A stretch of DNA of 64,000 nt from Microbacterium sp. AG1240 (GTDB lineage Bacteria; Actinomycetota; Actinomycetes; Actinomycetales; Microbacteriaceae): NCBI RefSeq assembly GCF_003635115.1, contig NZ_RBXJ01000003.1, forward strand, positions 321,324-385,323, given 5' to 3'. Of this stretch, positions 8,355 to 17,005 are shown piece by piece. Each line of letters opens with the position of its first letter. The stretch's first letter is position 1. A model generated the notes under the pieces. That model was given only the letters and a program-made list of their open reading frames with translations. It made no database searches and was not told where the DNA came from. Both the position numbers and the translations under genes were made by a program.

Positions 8355-9112
8355 CACGCGACCATCCCGGCGGACAGGTCGATGTCGGCACCGCACATGC
8401 CCGACATGCCGAGCATCGCCACGACGGCGCCGCCGACCTCCTCCTCGGTGACCATCCGGCCCAGTGCCGCGCGCGACACGAACGCCGCTTCCGCGTCGTC
8501 GACCGTGCTTCCCGAGCGCTCCGCCTCGAGGCGGAAGTTGCGCTCCATCCGCGGCCCGGCGACCGGACCCGGCGAGAGGGTGTTGACGCTGACGCCGGCC
8601 GGCCCCACCTCGAAGGCGAGAGTGGACGTGAGCCCGAGGACGGCCATCTTCGAGGCGGTGTAGGGCGTGCGGTGGGCCAGCGGCCGCTTTCCCGACACCG
8701 ACGCGATATTGATCACGTCGCCGGAACCGCGGGCGGTCATGGCGGGCAGGAACGCCCGGCACATGAGGAACGTACCGCGCACGTTGATGTCGAAGACCTC
8801 ATCCCACTGCTCCACCGAGATGTCGGTGAGAGCGGCGACAGGACCGGCGATGCCGGCGTTGTTGACGAGGATGGAGATCTCGGTGCCGGCCAGCGCGTCG
8901 CGGAGCCGGTCGACCGAGGAGGGGTCGGCGACGTCGCAGACGACCCGCCGCGCCCTCGTCCCCAACCGCTCGACGACCGCGTCGAGCTTCGACGAATCGC
9001 GGCCGACGACGACGACCTCGGCACCGGCCTCGTGCAGCGCCGTGGCGATGGCCGCCCCCAGTCCGCTCCCGCCGCCCGTGATCACCGCGGTGCGGCCGCC
9101 GAGATCGGTCAT
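8354..9112 (-). CDS. Short-chain dehydrogenase/reductase (SDR)
   Basis: A 252-residue classical SDR using NAD(H) or NADP(H) to interconvert an alcohol and a ketone. It has the cofactor motif TGGGSGLG (12-19), NNAG (84-87), a catalytic Ser near 138-140 in INIASVSG, and the Tyr151-x3-Lys155 pair in TPYTASK. The PGPVAGPRM segment before a variable lid is also family-typical. The ATG overlaps the preceding dehydrogenase stop (ATGA). It probably oxidises a hydroxyl of the imported compound or reduces the HisD product. Confidence 0.9.
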   Translation of the reverse strand: MTDLGGRTAVITGGGSGLGAAIATALHEAGAEVVVVGRDSSKLDAVVERLGTRARRVVCDVADPSSVDRLRDALAGTEISILVNNAGIAGPVAALTDISVEQWDEVFDINVRGTFLMCRAFLPAMTARGSGDVINIASVSGKRPLAHRTPYTASKMAVLGLTSTLAFEVGPAGVSVNTLSPGPVAGPRMERNFRLEAERSGSTVDDAEAAFVSRAALGRMVTEEEVGGAVVAMLGMSGMCGADIDLSAGMVA

Positions 9113-10437
9113 CGCGCGCCGGCCTCCGCGCCCACGCTCTCGTCGATCCACCCGAAGGAGGCGCCGCCGTGACGCCACGCGCGCGCATCGCCCGAACGGG
9201 CGTGACCTTCGAACAACTCCACGCGCGCCGCGCGTCCGCACACCTCTCCCAGGAGGGCGGAGGAGGACGGCTCGACGATCTCCTGGTAGGTGACCGTGCG
9301 CAGGTACTTTCCGACCCAGAGTCCGCCGGTGTACCGCGCCGCGCCGAGGGTCGGGAGCACGTGGTTGGTGCCGATGACCTTGTCGCCGTAGGAGACGCAG
9401 GTGTTCTCGCCGAGGAAGAGGGCGCCGTAGTCGTGCATCTTGGTGAGGGCCTCGCGGGGCTCTTTCGTGAAGATCTGCACGTGCTCGAACGCGAAGGAGT
9501 CGGCCAGCTCGTAGGCCTCATCGATGTCATCGACGACGATCACCTGACCCCAGTCGCGCCAGGCGGGCTCCGCGTAGTCTCTCGTCGACATCCCCGGCAG
9601 CAGGGCCTCGATGTGAGCGATCACCTTCTCGCCGAGCGACTGCGAGGTGGTGATGAGCACGGCGGGCGACTCCGGGCCGTGCTCGGCCTGCGACAGCAGA
9701 TCGACCGCGGTGAAGAACGGGTCGGCGTCGTCGTCGGCGACGATGAGGATCTCGGTCGGACCGGCGAAGAGGTCGATGCCGACCTCGCCGAAGAGCTGGC
9801 GCTTCGCCTCGGCGACGTAGGCGTTTCCCGGGCCGGCGATGAGGTTGACCGGGTCGATCGTCTCGGTGCCGACCGCCATCGCCGTGACCGCCTGCACCCC
9901 GCCGAGGATGTAGATCTCGTCCGCGCCGGCCAGTTTCATGGCTGCCACGGTCGCCGCGGGGATCTCACCGCGGATCGGCGGCGTGCACGCCACCACGCGC
10001 GGGACCCCCGCGACCTTCGCCGTGATGATCGTCATATGCGCCGAGGCCGTCAAGGGGTACTTGCCGCCGGGGATGTAGGCGCCCGCGGCCTGCACGGGGA
10101 CGTGCTTCTGTCCGAGATGCACGCCGGGCAGGGTCTCGATCTCGATGTCGGTGAGCGAGTCGCGCTGAGCTTGGGCAAAACGGCGAACCTGGGCCTGGAC
10201 GAAGACGATGTCGTCGATCACCTGCTGGTCGAGGGTGGCCATGATCTCGGCGATCTGCGCGTCGTCGAGACGGAAGGACTCCGCGGTCCACTTGTCGAAC
10301 TGGTCGGCGTAGCGGCGCACGGCCTCATCGCCGTTCGAGCGGATGTCGGCGATGATCGAGCCCACCCGGGCGGCGACGTCGGTCTGCGCGGTGTCGGTGA
10401 ACGATTTCGTCGGAGCGCTCTTCAAGTAAAGGGGCAT
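9109..10437 (-). CDS. HisD-family dehydrogenase, catabolic paralogue
   Basis: A 442-residue member of the histidinol dehydrogenase family. Family residues are conserved: GPGNAYVAEAKRQLFG, zinc ligands Gln250, His253, Asp352 and His412, and the Glu318-His319 catalytic pair. These enzymes perform two successive NAD-dependent oxidations of a primary alcohol to an acid. There is no other his gene nearby and the gene heads an SDR-aldolase operon with LacI operators, so a catabolic role is far likelier, as in HpsN (sulfopropanediol 3-dehydrogenase). The HpsN substrate itself is not established here. ATG start; ATGA overlap with the SDR. Confidence 0.88.
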   Translation of the reverse strand: MPLYLKSAPTKSFTDTAQTDVAARVGSIIADIRSNGDEAVRRYADQFDKWTAESFRLDDAQIAEIMATLDQQVIDDIVFVQAQVRRFAQAQRDSLTDIEIETLPGVHLGQKHVPVQAAGAYIPGGKYPLTASAHMTIITAKVAGVPRVVACTPPIRGEIPAATVAAMKLAGADEIYILGGVQAVTAMAVGTETIDPVNLIAGPGNAYVAEAKRQLFGEVGIDLFAGPTEILIVADDDADPFFTAVDLLSQAEHGPESPAVLITTSQSLGEKVIAHIEALLPGMSTRDYAEPAWRDWGQVIVVDDIDEAYELADSFAFEHVQIFTKEPREALTKMHDYGALFLGENTCVSYGDKVIGTNHVLPTLGAARYTGGLWVGKYLRTVTYQEIVEPSSSALLGEVCGRAARVELFEGHARSGDARAWRHGGASFGWIDESVGAEAGAR

Positions 10438-10450
10438 CGGTGCATCCTCT

Positions 10451-10466
10451 CGTGCATACGTATGTG
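10451..10466. promoter_or_regulatory. LacI operator 1 of the divergent dehydrogenase/lacI region
   Basis: CGTGCATACGTATGTG carries the 8-bp palindrome ATACGTAT with near-symmetric GTGC/TGTG flanks. It lies 14 bp before the HisD-like start, directly downstream of the predicted minus-strand -10, where repressor would block the start of transcription. Confidence 0.75.
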
Positions 10467-10469
10467 CTC

Positions 10470-10499
10470 ATCATGACTGCGTATGCATAGACAGGTCAA
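10470..10499 (-). promoter_or_regulatory. Promoter of the HisD-like/SDR/aldolase operon
   Basis: On the minus strand TTGACC (10494-10499) and CATGAT (10470-10475) are 18 bp apart. A LacI operator fills the spacer and a second overlaps the expected start site, a classical repressible layout. Confidence 0.6.
10478..10490. promoter_or_regulatory. LacI operator 2 of the divergent region
   Basis: Read on the minus strand it is CTATGCATACGCA, the same core as the site at 11598-11613 (TGCATACGCAT). It lies between the -35 and -10 of the minus-strand promoter and about 58 bp before the lacI start, so it may also give autoregulation. Confidence 0.7.
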
Positions 10500-10547
10500 G
10501 CGGTCCGATAGACTTTGACGCGTCGTGGCGAGACCGCAGGGGGTGCA

Positions 10548-11549
10548 ATGGCTGTCACCAGCAGAGATGTCGCCCGCCTCGCGGGTGTCTCGCAGCCGAC
10601 CGTCTCTCGAGCGCTCCGCGACGATCCGCGCGTCTCGTCGGAGACCAAGAAGCGCGTACGGGAGGCCGCCGATCTCCTGGGGTATGTGCCCAGCGAGGCC
10701 GGTCGGGCACTGTCGTCGGGCCGCACGCGGCGCATCGGTCTGCTCGTCACCGATCTGGACAACCAGTTCTACTCCCACATCATCGCTCCGGTGCACCATG
10801 AGCTGGAGGGCATGGGCTATCAGCTCGTGCTGCACACCGAGACCGCCGACAACGAGACGGTCGCCGAGCGGCTCATCGCCAACGGGCTCGACGGGGTGAT
10901 CCTCGCGACGGCGACCGTGGATTCGGTGGCCCCGTTGCGGTTGCGCGACCGAGGTCTGCCGTTCGTCTACTTCAACCGGACGGCCGCCTTCGTCGACGCC
11001 GACGCGACGGTGGTCTCGCCGATGGCCGGCTTCTCGGATGCGGTGCGGCGCGCTGTCGAACTCGGTCACCGGCGGGTGGGCGCGGTGCTCGGCCCGAGCA
11101 ACACCAGCACCGCGCAGACGCGCGAGGTGGCGTTGCGGGCCGCGCTCGCCGAGAGCGGCGTGAGTCTGGATCCCTCACTCGTCCGTCGCGGGAAGTTCGA
11201 CACCGCCTGCGGAGACGCCGCGACGACGGAGCTGCTCGCCCTCCCCGATCCGCCCACCCTCATCTTCTGCGGAAACGACGTCGTCGCCTACGGTGCGCTG
11301 AACGCCGCCCGCCGGGCGGGGGTCGCCGTGCCCGATGACGTGTCGATCGTCGGGTTCGACGACCTGCCTCCGGCGGCGTGGCCGATCATCGAGTTGTCGA
11401 CGATCGCGTACGACTTCGCGCAGATGGCGAGAGAGGCCGCGAAGCTCATGGCCCGACGCATCGAAGACCCCGACGCCGAGGTCTCGCACGTCGAGTTCCA
11501 GACCTCCTTCGTCGAGCGTCGAACCCTGGCGGTCGCGCCTCCTCGCTGA
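10548..11549 (+). CDS. LacI family transcriptional regulator of the catabolic island
   Basis: A 333-residue LacI/GalR repressor. The N-terminal helix-turn-helix and hinge read VTSRDVARLAGVSQPTVSRA followed by the LGYVPSEAGRALSSGRT hinge; the periplasmic-binding-protein-like effector domain begins IGLLVTDLDNQFY and ends near SFVERRTL. The ATG at 10548 follows GCAGGGGGT; an in-frame TTG at 10515 is less likely. Five similar palindromes centred on CG precede the importer, the adjacent dehydrogenase operon and the NTF2 operon. This makes it the probable local repressor, released by the imported compound or a metabolite. Confidence 0.92.
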   Translation: MAVTSRDVARLAGVSQPTVSRALRDDPRVSSETKKRVREAADLLGYVPSEAGRALSSGRTRRIGLLVTDLDNQFYSHIIAPVHHELEGMGYQLVLHTETADNETVAERLIANGLDGVILATATVDSVAPLRLRDRGLPFVYFNRTAAFVDADATVVSPMAGFSDAVRRAVELGHRRVGAVLGPSNTSTAQTREVALRAALAESGVSLDPSLVRRGKFDTACGDAATTELLALPDPPTLIFCGNDVVAYGALNAARRAGVAVPDDVSIVGFDDLPPAAWPIIELSTIAYDFAQMAREAAKLMARRIEDPDAEVSHVEFQTSFVERRTLAVAPPR

Positions 11550-11585
11550 CGCGGCGACCCGGTCAGCGCATGCGCTGACAACCTC

Positions 11586-11615
11586 TTGCGGGCTTGTTGT
11601 GCATACGCATACACT
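11586..11615 (+). promoter_or_regulatory. Promoter of the NTF2-like/bicupin/nitrilase operon
   Basis: TTGCGG (11586-11591) and TACACT (11610-11615) are 18 bp apart. The LacI operator at 11598-11613 covers the spacer and most of the -10. Confidence 0.5.
11598..11613. promoter_or_regulatory. LacI operator before the NTF2-like gene
   Basis: TGTGCATACGCATACA is nearly palindromic around CG and shares GTGCATACG with the sites at 3736 and 10451. It overlaps the predicted promoter, extending the regulon to the three genes that follow. Confidence 0.72.
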
Positions 11616-11679
11616 GCCAACAACGACACCCCGCCCGTCACGAAAGACGCGGCCGGGACCAACCTCAAGGAGTTCACGC

Positions 11680-12660
11680 GTGCCTCTCGATCCGGTGGCC
11701 TACCAGCCGTATGCAGACCCCGACGACTTCATCCGCGAGGTCACCGACCTCATCTGGGTGGACCGGTCGATCAGCTACATCCGCGAGAACTACGAACCCG
11801 ACTCGATCGTGCACGGGGCCTACGGAACCTCGACGTCGCGCGACGAGGTGATCGAGGGCACTCTCATGCGCATCTCGGCGACGCCCGATCGCACCGGGCA
11901 GGCCGAAGACGTCATCTGGGAGGCCCGCGGCGACGACGCGTTCCTGAGCTCGCACCTGGTGCTGTCGGGTCACCTCCAGGCGCCGGAGTACAGCCGCACC
12001 ATCGCCAACTGCCTCTACCGACGAGGCCGCATGGTCGAGGAGTGGGTCGCGCGCGACACCCTCGCCGGCGCGCTCGAGCGCGGTGACGACCTCGACGAGC
12101 TCGCCCGCGCCCAGGCCTTCCGCGGCTACACGGGGTCGTGGACGGAGCCCGCGCCCGTCGATCCGATCGCCCGGGGCGATTCGGGTCCGCGCGCCGACGA
12201 CCACCGCGCGGAGGTCGAGACCGTGATCGACATGATCCAGACGGTCTGGAACGATCGCGACCTGCAGAAGGTCGAGAAGTACTTCGAGCGAGACCTGGTC
12301 CTCCTCACCGTCGGCAACCGCCTCGTCATCCGGCCCGAGGGGTACCGCCGTTCCCTGCTGCGCTTCCTCGAGGCCTTCCCGGCCGGGCAGTTCGAGATCC
12401 GCGACATCCAGACCAACTACGACGTCCGCTACGCGGGCCTGCGCGTGGCCGTCACGTGGAAGTTCGTCGGCGACTACTCCGGCAAGCCGAACTACGGGCC
12501 CCTCACCGGCAAGCCCGTCGACCTGCTGGGCATCTCGCAGTTCACGTTCCACAAGGGGGCGCTGACGAAAGAGGTGCGGCTCTGGGACGACATCGCCCTT
12601 CGCGCCCAGATCGCCGGCATGCGCGGCGACGAGAGCGTCGGCCCCTCCAACATCTATTGA
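11680..12660 (+). CDS. Tandem SnoaL/NTF2-like domain protein
   Basis: A 326-residue cytosolic protein with two cone-shaped NTF2/SnoaL-like domains. The first (about 15-140) includes DRSISYIRENYEPDSIVHGA and the second (about 180-310) includes VETVIDMIQTVWNDRDLQKV. Each has the pattern of a helix pair, W-x-D/R dyads and a curved sheet. AAGGAG sits 7 nt before the GTG at 11680, which settles the start. Such folds isomerise, dehydrate or cyclise small carbonyl compounds, or only bind them, so the reaction is unknown. It is first in an operon with the bicupin and the amidohydrolase. Confidence 0.75.
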   Translation: MPLDPVAYQPYADPDDFIREVTDLIWVDRSISYIRENYEPDSIVHGAYGTSTSRDEVIEGTLMRISATPDRTGQAEDVIWEARGDDAFLSSHLVLSGHLQAPEYSRTIANCLYRRGRMVEEWVARDTLAGALERGDDLDELARAQAFRGYTGSWTEPAPVDPIARGDSGPRADDHRAEVETVIDMIQTVWNDRDLQKVEKYFERDLVLLTVGNRLVIRPEGYRRSLLRFLEAFPAGQFEIRDIQTNYDVRYAGLRVAVTWKFVGDYSGKPNYGPLTGKPVDLLGISQFTFHKGALTKEVRLWDDIALRAQIAGMRGDESVGPSNIY

Positions 12661-12688
12661 TTCGCACGACACGAGAGAGAAGACGAAA

Positions 12689-13855
12689 ATGAGCACCGAT
12701 CATCTGAGCCGGGACGTCACCGTCGATGAGGCAGAGATCGAGCGACGCACGATCCGCAAGACGGATTGGGCGCCCCATAACGCGGCATTCATCGACTGCC
12801 GCACCCCGGGCTCCGACCGCAAGGAGAACTACGCCTTCATCGGCGGCGGCGTCTCGCAGAACGCCGGTCAGATCATCAATCTGACCGAGGAACACGGATT
12901 CAACACCGGCGCTGCCGGCATGCCCAAGGGCATCTCGAACAACCTCCACCTGCACTTCACGGCGGAGGTGTTCGTGAACCTCGGCGGCGAGTTCCGGCTG
13001 CGCTGGGGGATCGACGGCAAGCAGGGCGAGTACGTCAGCACCGACGGCGACATCATCTCGATCCCCACGTGGATCTTCCGCGGCTTCACGAACGAGGGTC
13101 CTGACGACGGCATCCTGTGGACCGTGCTGGGTCGCGACGTGACCGGCGGCATCATCTGGGGTCCTTCCGTGCTCAAGGAGGCGGAGTCCTACGGCCTGCA
13201 CCTGACGGCCGACAACCAGCTGATCGATACGGTCGCCGGTGACGTGCTCCCCGAGGGCGTCCCGCTGATCACACCGATCCAGCAGAAGTACGTCGACGAA
13301 CTCAGCACCTACTCGGTCGAGCAGATGCGCGGCCGCGTCATCCAGCCCGGAGACCGTGTCTACAGCAGCAATGCCCTGCTGTGCGCCAGTCTCCCCGGCG
13401 GTGGCGCCGAGCTCAGCCTGGCCATCGGGTACGGCATGAGCGAGGATCGGCGCCAGGTGCCCCGCATCCACGAGCCCCACTCGTTCAACATGGCGTGGGT
13501 CCGCGCGGCGGAGGACGAGGGCATCCTCCGCCACCGTCACGACAAGACGCAGGCGCTGCTGGTGAAGTCGGGCCGGTGGGCCGTCACCCTCAACGGCGAC
13601 CCGGCCACCACCGTGGAGATCGGTCCCTCGGACTCGTTCTCGGTGCCCGTCGGAGCCTGGCGGGCGTTCCGTTGCATCGAGGCCGGGGAGTCGGGCCACG
13701 GGGAACTCCTCGTCGTCAACTCCGGTGACGACCGCGTCTACCTCGAGTGGGCGCCCGAGGTCGTCGACGCGGCCCGCGACGCCGACTGGATGATCGACCC
13801 CAACGGATACCTCGCACCCGTCGGTGTGATGGTCACGGCCACCGAGGACGACTGA
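12689..13855 (+). CDS. Bicupin protein (cupin 2 domains)
   Basis: A 388-residue two-domain cupin. The N-terminal cupin has metal ligands in NNLHLHFTAEVFVNLGGEF (His87, His89, Glu93), and the C-terminal cupin has RHRHDKTQALLVKSGRW (His near 282 and 284, Gln near 288). Bicupins include dioxygenases, isomerases and decarboxylases acting on acids; the overall layout resembles gentisate-dioxygenase-like cupins but no specific match can be claimed. The ATG at 12689 is 28 bp after the NTF2 stop with GAGAGAAGA upstream. Its operon and LacI control tie it to the same substrate. Confidence 0.8.
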   Translation: MSTDHLSRDVTVDEAEIERRTIRKTDWAPHNAAFIDCRTPGSDRKENYAFIGGGVSQNAGQIINLTEEHGFNTGAAGMPKGISNNLHLHFTAEVFVNLGGEFRLRWGIDGKQGEYVSTDGDIISIPTWIFRGFTNEGPDDGILWTVLGRDVTGGIIWGPSVLKEAESYGLHLTADNQLIDTVAGDVLPEGVPLITPIQQKYVDELSTYSVEQMRGRVIQPGDRVYSSNALLCASLPGGGAELSLAIGYGMSEDRRQVPRIHEPHSFNMAWVRAAEDEGILRHRHDKTQALLVKSGRWAVTLNGDPATTVEIGPSDSFSVPVGAWRAFRCIEAGESGHGELLVVNSGDDRVYLEWAPEVVDAARDADWMIDPNGYLAPVGVMVTATEDD

Positions 13856-13871
13856 TCGCCTCCCTCGTCGT

Positions 13872-14672
13872 ATGACACATTCTCTGAGGGTCGCCGCGAC
13901 CTCGCCCGACATCCGTGTGGGCGAGGTCGCGGCCAATTTCGCGAGCATCCGCGACGCCGTGCTCCGCTCGGGCGGTGACGGCGCGGGTCTCATCGTCGTG
14001 CCCGAACTCGCCACGAGCGGGTACGTGTTCGCCGATCGCACCGAGGCCTTCGCCGCATCCGTCGCCCGCGACGATCCGCGATGGGGCGACCTCGCCGCCG
14101 CGCTGCCCCGCGGAGCGGTCGCCGTCGTGGGGTACGCCGAGCGAGACGGAGAGCGTCTGTACAACACCGCCGCCGTCCTCACTCGGGATTCACGCATCGG
14201 CGACTACCGCAAGGCGCACCTCTGGGGGATGGAGGCGGACTTCTTCAGCACCGGGGATGCTGCGGGGGCGCTGTTCGAGACGCCCGTCGGGCGCCTCGGC
14301 GTGGCGATCTGCTACGACAACGAGTTCCCCGAGGTTCCGCGGCGGCTCGCGCTGGCCGGTGCGGACGTGCTGGCCCTCCCGGTGAACTGGCCCCTCGTCG
14401 CGCGGCCCGACGGAGAGCGGCCCCCGGAGACGATCCAGGCGATGGCCGCGGCGCGGTCCTCGCGACTGGCCACCGTCATCGCGGATCGGCGCGGCATCGA
14501 GCGGGGGGTGCCCTGGACGGGCGGCACCGCGGTCATCGACGAGGACGGCTGGGTCGCGGCGTCGGCAGACGACGACGGCATCGCCGCGACGACCATCTCC
14601 TTGCGCGGCGACAAAGGTCTGCCACCCCGCAACGACCTCTTCGCCGACCGCCGTCCCGACCTCTACGGGTGA
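13872..14672 (+). CDS. Nitrilase superfamily amidohydrolase
   Basis: A 266-residue carbon-nitrogen hydrolase with a complete Glu-Lys-Cys triad: Glu45 in IVVPELATSG, Lys114 in YRKAHLWG and Cys147 in GVAICYDNEFPE. Members hydrolyse nitriles, amides or carbamoyl groups; a short form like this usually acts on small amides (omega-amidase or ureidopropionase type). It is the last gene of the NTF2-bicupin operon and implies that the compound, or an intermediate, carries an amide or nitrile. The start ATG lies 16 bp after the bicupin stop; the 3' end almost abuts the convergent LysR gene. Confidence 0.88.
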   Translation: MTHSLRVAATSPDIRVGEVAANFASIRDAVLRSGGDGAGLIVVPELATSGYVFADRTEAFAASVARDDPRWGDLAAALPRGAVAVVGYAERDGERLYNTAAVLTRDSRIGDYRKAHLWGMEADFFSTGDAAGALFETPVGRLGVAICYDNEFPEVPRRLALAGADVLALPVNWPLVARPDGERPPETIQAMAAARSSRLATVIADRRGIERGVPWTGGTAVIDEDGWVAASADDDGIAATTISLRGDKGLPPRNDLFADRRPDLYG

Positions 14673-14674
14673 CG

Positions 14675-15604
14675 TCAGGCGGGGGAGCGGCCGGCATGGT
14701 CGCCGACCCTGGCCATCAGCATCTGCTGGGCGAGCTGCGCGAGCCGGCGCGTCGCGGGTGAGAGGTAGGCGCCGTCGCGCTGCACGAGGGCGATCGTGTC
14801 GTAGATCGGATCGGCGAACGGGGTGACGGCGACCCCGGGCGGGAACGAGGGCGACTCGGCGATCGTTCGCGAGACGATCGTGTCGGCGGCGCCGGTGGCC
14901 ACCAGGCTGATCGCCGTCTCGACGTGCTCGACCTCGATGGCCGGTTCGATGGTGAGCCCCTCGAGGCGCGCTCGAGCGAGAAGTTGCCGTCGCGTGGGGT
15001 CGTTCCACGCGGCGTAGGCGTCGTAGAGCACGAGCTTCGCCGACGACACCTCGGACGTCGTCACGGGTCCGTCGGCGGGGCGGCGGTGTGCGGATGCGTA
15101 GAGCACCTCGTCGCGGAAGAGCGGGGTGATGCGCAATCCCGATTCCTCGACCGGCAGCACGACGAGACCCGCCTCTATTTCACCGGCGGCGATCGACTCC
15201 GCGACGAGCGCGGAGTTGAGCCCGACCAGGCGCACCTTCACCTTCGGGTACTGCGCGTGGAAGCGCTCGACCAGATCGGACAGGTCGTAGTAGGCGGCAT
15301 TGCGGAGCACCCCGAAGGTGCACGTTCCGCCCTCGAGCGCGTGGAGGGCGCGGACGGTCTCCAGACCGTTGTCGATCGCGCTCACGGCCTGCTCGGCGTG
15401 AGCGCGCAGGGCGAGGGCGGCGTCGGTGGGGGTGAGTCGTCGACCGCCCCGGGCGAACAGCTTGACCCCCAGCTCGCGTTCGAGACGCGCCACGAGCTCC
15501 GAGACGGAGGCCTGGGCGCTGTCGAGCTCGACGGCCGCCGCGGTGAACGAGCCGAGATCGAGCGCGGCGAGGAATGCCTTCAACTGCGCAATGGTCACAG
15601 CCAA
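14675..15604 (-). CDS. LysR family transcriptional regulator
   Basis: A 309-residue LTTR. The N-terminal winged helix-turn-helix reads LKAFLAALDLGSFTAAAVEL then AQASVSELVARLERELGVKL; the C-terminal co-inducer domain runs from about 90 to 295. It is divergent from the second HisD-like dehydrogenase (72 bp between starts), the standard arrangement for an LTTR controlling its neighbour. The start is a TTG at 15604 or the GTG six bases on (15598); neither has a strong ribosome-binding site, so the exact N-terminus is uncertain. The inverted pair ATGGTTCGCAT in the gap could be part of its site. Confidence 0.9.
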   Translation of the reverse strand: MAVTIAQLKAFLAALDLGSFTAAAVELDSAQASVSELVARLERELGVKLFARGGRRLTPTDAALALRAHAEQAVSAIDNGLETVRALHALEGGTCTFGVLRNAAYYDLSDLVERFHAQYPKVKVRLVGLNSALVAESIAAGEIEAGLVVLPVEESGLRITPLFRDEVLYASAHRRPADGPVTTSEVSSAKLVLYDAYAAWNDPTRRQLLARARLEGLTIEPAIEVEHVETAISLVATGAADTIVSRTIAESPSFPPGVAVTPFADPIYDTIALVQRDGAYLSPATRRLAQLAQQMLMARVGDHAGRSPA

Positions 15605-15676
15605 TGGTAAACCCGATGGTTCGCATCGTATCCACTGGGCTTGTGGGGTATCACACCGGGCGCTTAGCTATCTGTC

Positions 15677-17005
15677 ATGCGCTTCACTCCCGTTCTGCTG
15701 CAGAGCCTGCAGGGCTCTTTCCGCCACCTCAAGACTCCGCTCGTCGACGCTCCGGCCGCGCAGCGCGACCCCGCCGTGATCGAGACGGTGTCGGAGATGC
15801 TCTCCGACATCCAGCGCCGCGGCATGGACGCCGTGCGCGACTACGCACGCACCCTCGACAACGACACCGGTGGCGAGATCGAGCTCACCGCGGCGCAGAT
15901 CGCGACGAGCGGTGACCGCCTCCCGGCCGATCTCCGCGCGGCCATCGAGCTCGGCGCGGAGCGGACCCGGGCGTTCGCGGGCGTGCAGCGCTCCCACCTG
16001 AAGGACTTCGAGACCGAGCTGGTTCCCGGCCTGGTCACCGGTGCGCGCTACGTACCCGTCTCTCGCGTCGGGGCATACCTCCCGGCCGGGCGCTTCCCCC
16101 TGACGGCCAGCGCGTTCATGACCGTCGGTGTGGCCAAGGCCGCCGGCGTCCCCACGGTGATCGCGTGCACCCCGCCGCAGCCCGGCGGCGGCGCGAACGA
16201 CGCGGTCGTCTACGCGGCCCACCTCTCCGGCGTGGACCGCGTGTTCGTGCTCGGCGGAGTGCAGGCGCTCGCGGCCATGGCGTACGGGCTGCTCGGAGAG
16301 CTGCCGATCGACATGCTCGTCGGTGCGGGCAACGCCTACGTCGCCGAAGCGAAGCGTCAGCTGTTCGGCACCGTGGCGATCGACCTGCTCGCCGGGCCCT
16401 CCGAGGTCGCCGTCATCTCGGATGAGACCGCCGATCCCGAGATCGTCGCCGCCGACCTCCTCGGACAGGCCGAGCACGGGCCGAACTCGCCCGCTGCCCT
16501 CGTGACGACGTCGGAGGAGCACGGTCGTGCGGTGATCGAGGCCGTCGAGCGACAGCTGAGCGGACTCGCCACGGAGCCCATCGCGGGGCCGGCATGGCGG
16601 GACTACGGCTCGGTCACGGTCGCCGCCGACCGCGAGGCAGCGGTCGTGCTGATGGACGATCTCGCCCCGGAGCACCTCGAGGTGATCACCTCCGACGACG
16701 CGTGGTACCACGACCATCTGCGCAACTACGGCTCGATCTTCCTCGGCGCGTGGAGCACGGTCGCCTACTCCGACAAGGGCATGGCGGGCACGAACCACGT
16801 CCTGCCGACCGCCGGGGGCGCCAAGCACAGCGCGGGGCTGTCGGTCTCCCGCTTCCTCAAGCCGTTGACCTACCAGCGCATCACGCGCGATGCCACCCCC
16901 GAGCTGGCGCACGCGGTGCAGGTCATCTCCGACTCCGAGGGGATGGCCGCGCACAGCGCCACCGCCACGATGCGCCTCGATACCTTCGCCGCACCGCAGT
17001 CGTGA
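15677..17005 (+). CDS. Second HisD-family dehydrogenase, catabolic paralogue
   Basis: A 442-residue HisD-family enzyme of the same length as the one at 9109-10437 but clearly diverged. Conserved features are GAGNAYVAEAKRQLFG, zinc ligands Gln264, His267, Asp366 and His426, and the Glu332-His333 catalytic pair. It probably oxidises a primary alcohol twice with NAD, on a substrate related to that of the first copy. It is expressed from the LysR-divergent promoter and its stop overlaps the GTG of the following alpha-glucosidase (GTGA). Being outside any his operon argues against histidine biosynthesis. Confidence 0.86.
   Translation: MRFTPVLLQSLQGSFRHLKTPLVDAPAAQRDPAVIETVSEMLSDIQRRGMDAVRDYARTLDNDTGGEIELTAAQIATSGDRLPADLRAAIELGAERTRAFAGVQRSHLKDFETELVPGLVTGARYVPVSRVGAYLPAGRFPLTASAFMTVGVAKAAGVPTVIACTPPQPGGGANDAVVYAAHLSGVDRVFVLGGVQALAAMAYGLLGELPIDMLVGAGNAYVAEAKRQLFGTVAIDLLAGPSEVAVISDETADPEIVAADLLGQAEHGPNSPAALVTTSEEHGRAVIEAVERQLSGLATEPIAGPAWRDYGSVTVAADREAAVVLMDDLAPEHLEVITSDDAWYHDHLRNYGSIFLGAWSTVAYSDKGMAGTNHVLPTAGGAKHSAGLSVSRFLKPLTYQRITRDATPELAHAVQVISDSEGMAAHSATATMRLDTFAAPQS

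Noticed and set aside
9109..10437. Histidinol dehydrogenase (hisD) of histidine biosynthesis
   Set aside because: No other his gene is nearby and the neighbours are catabolic and LacI-controlled. The biosynthetic gene is expected elsewhere.
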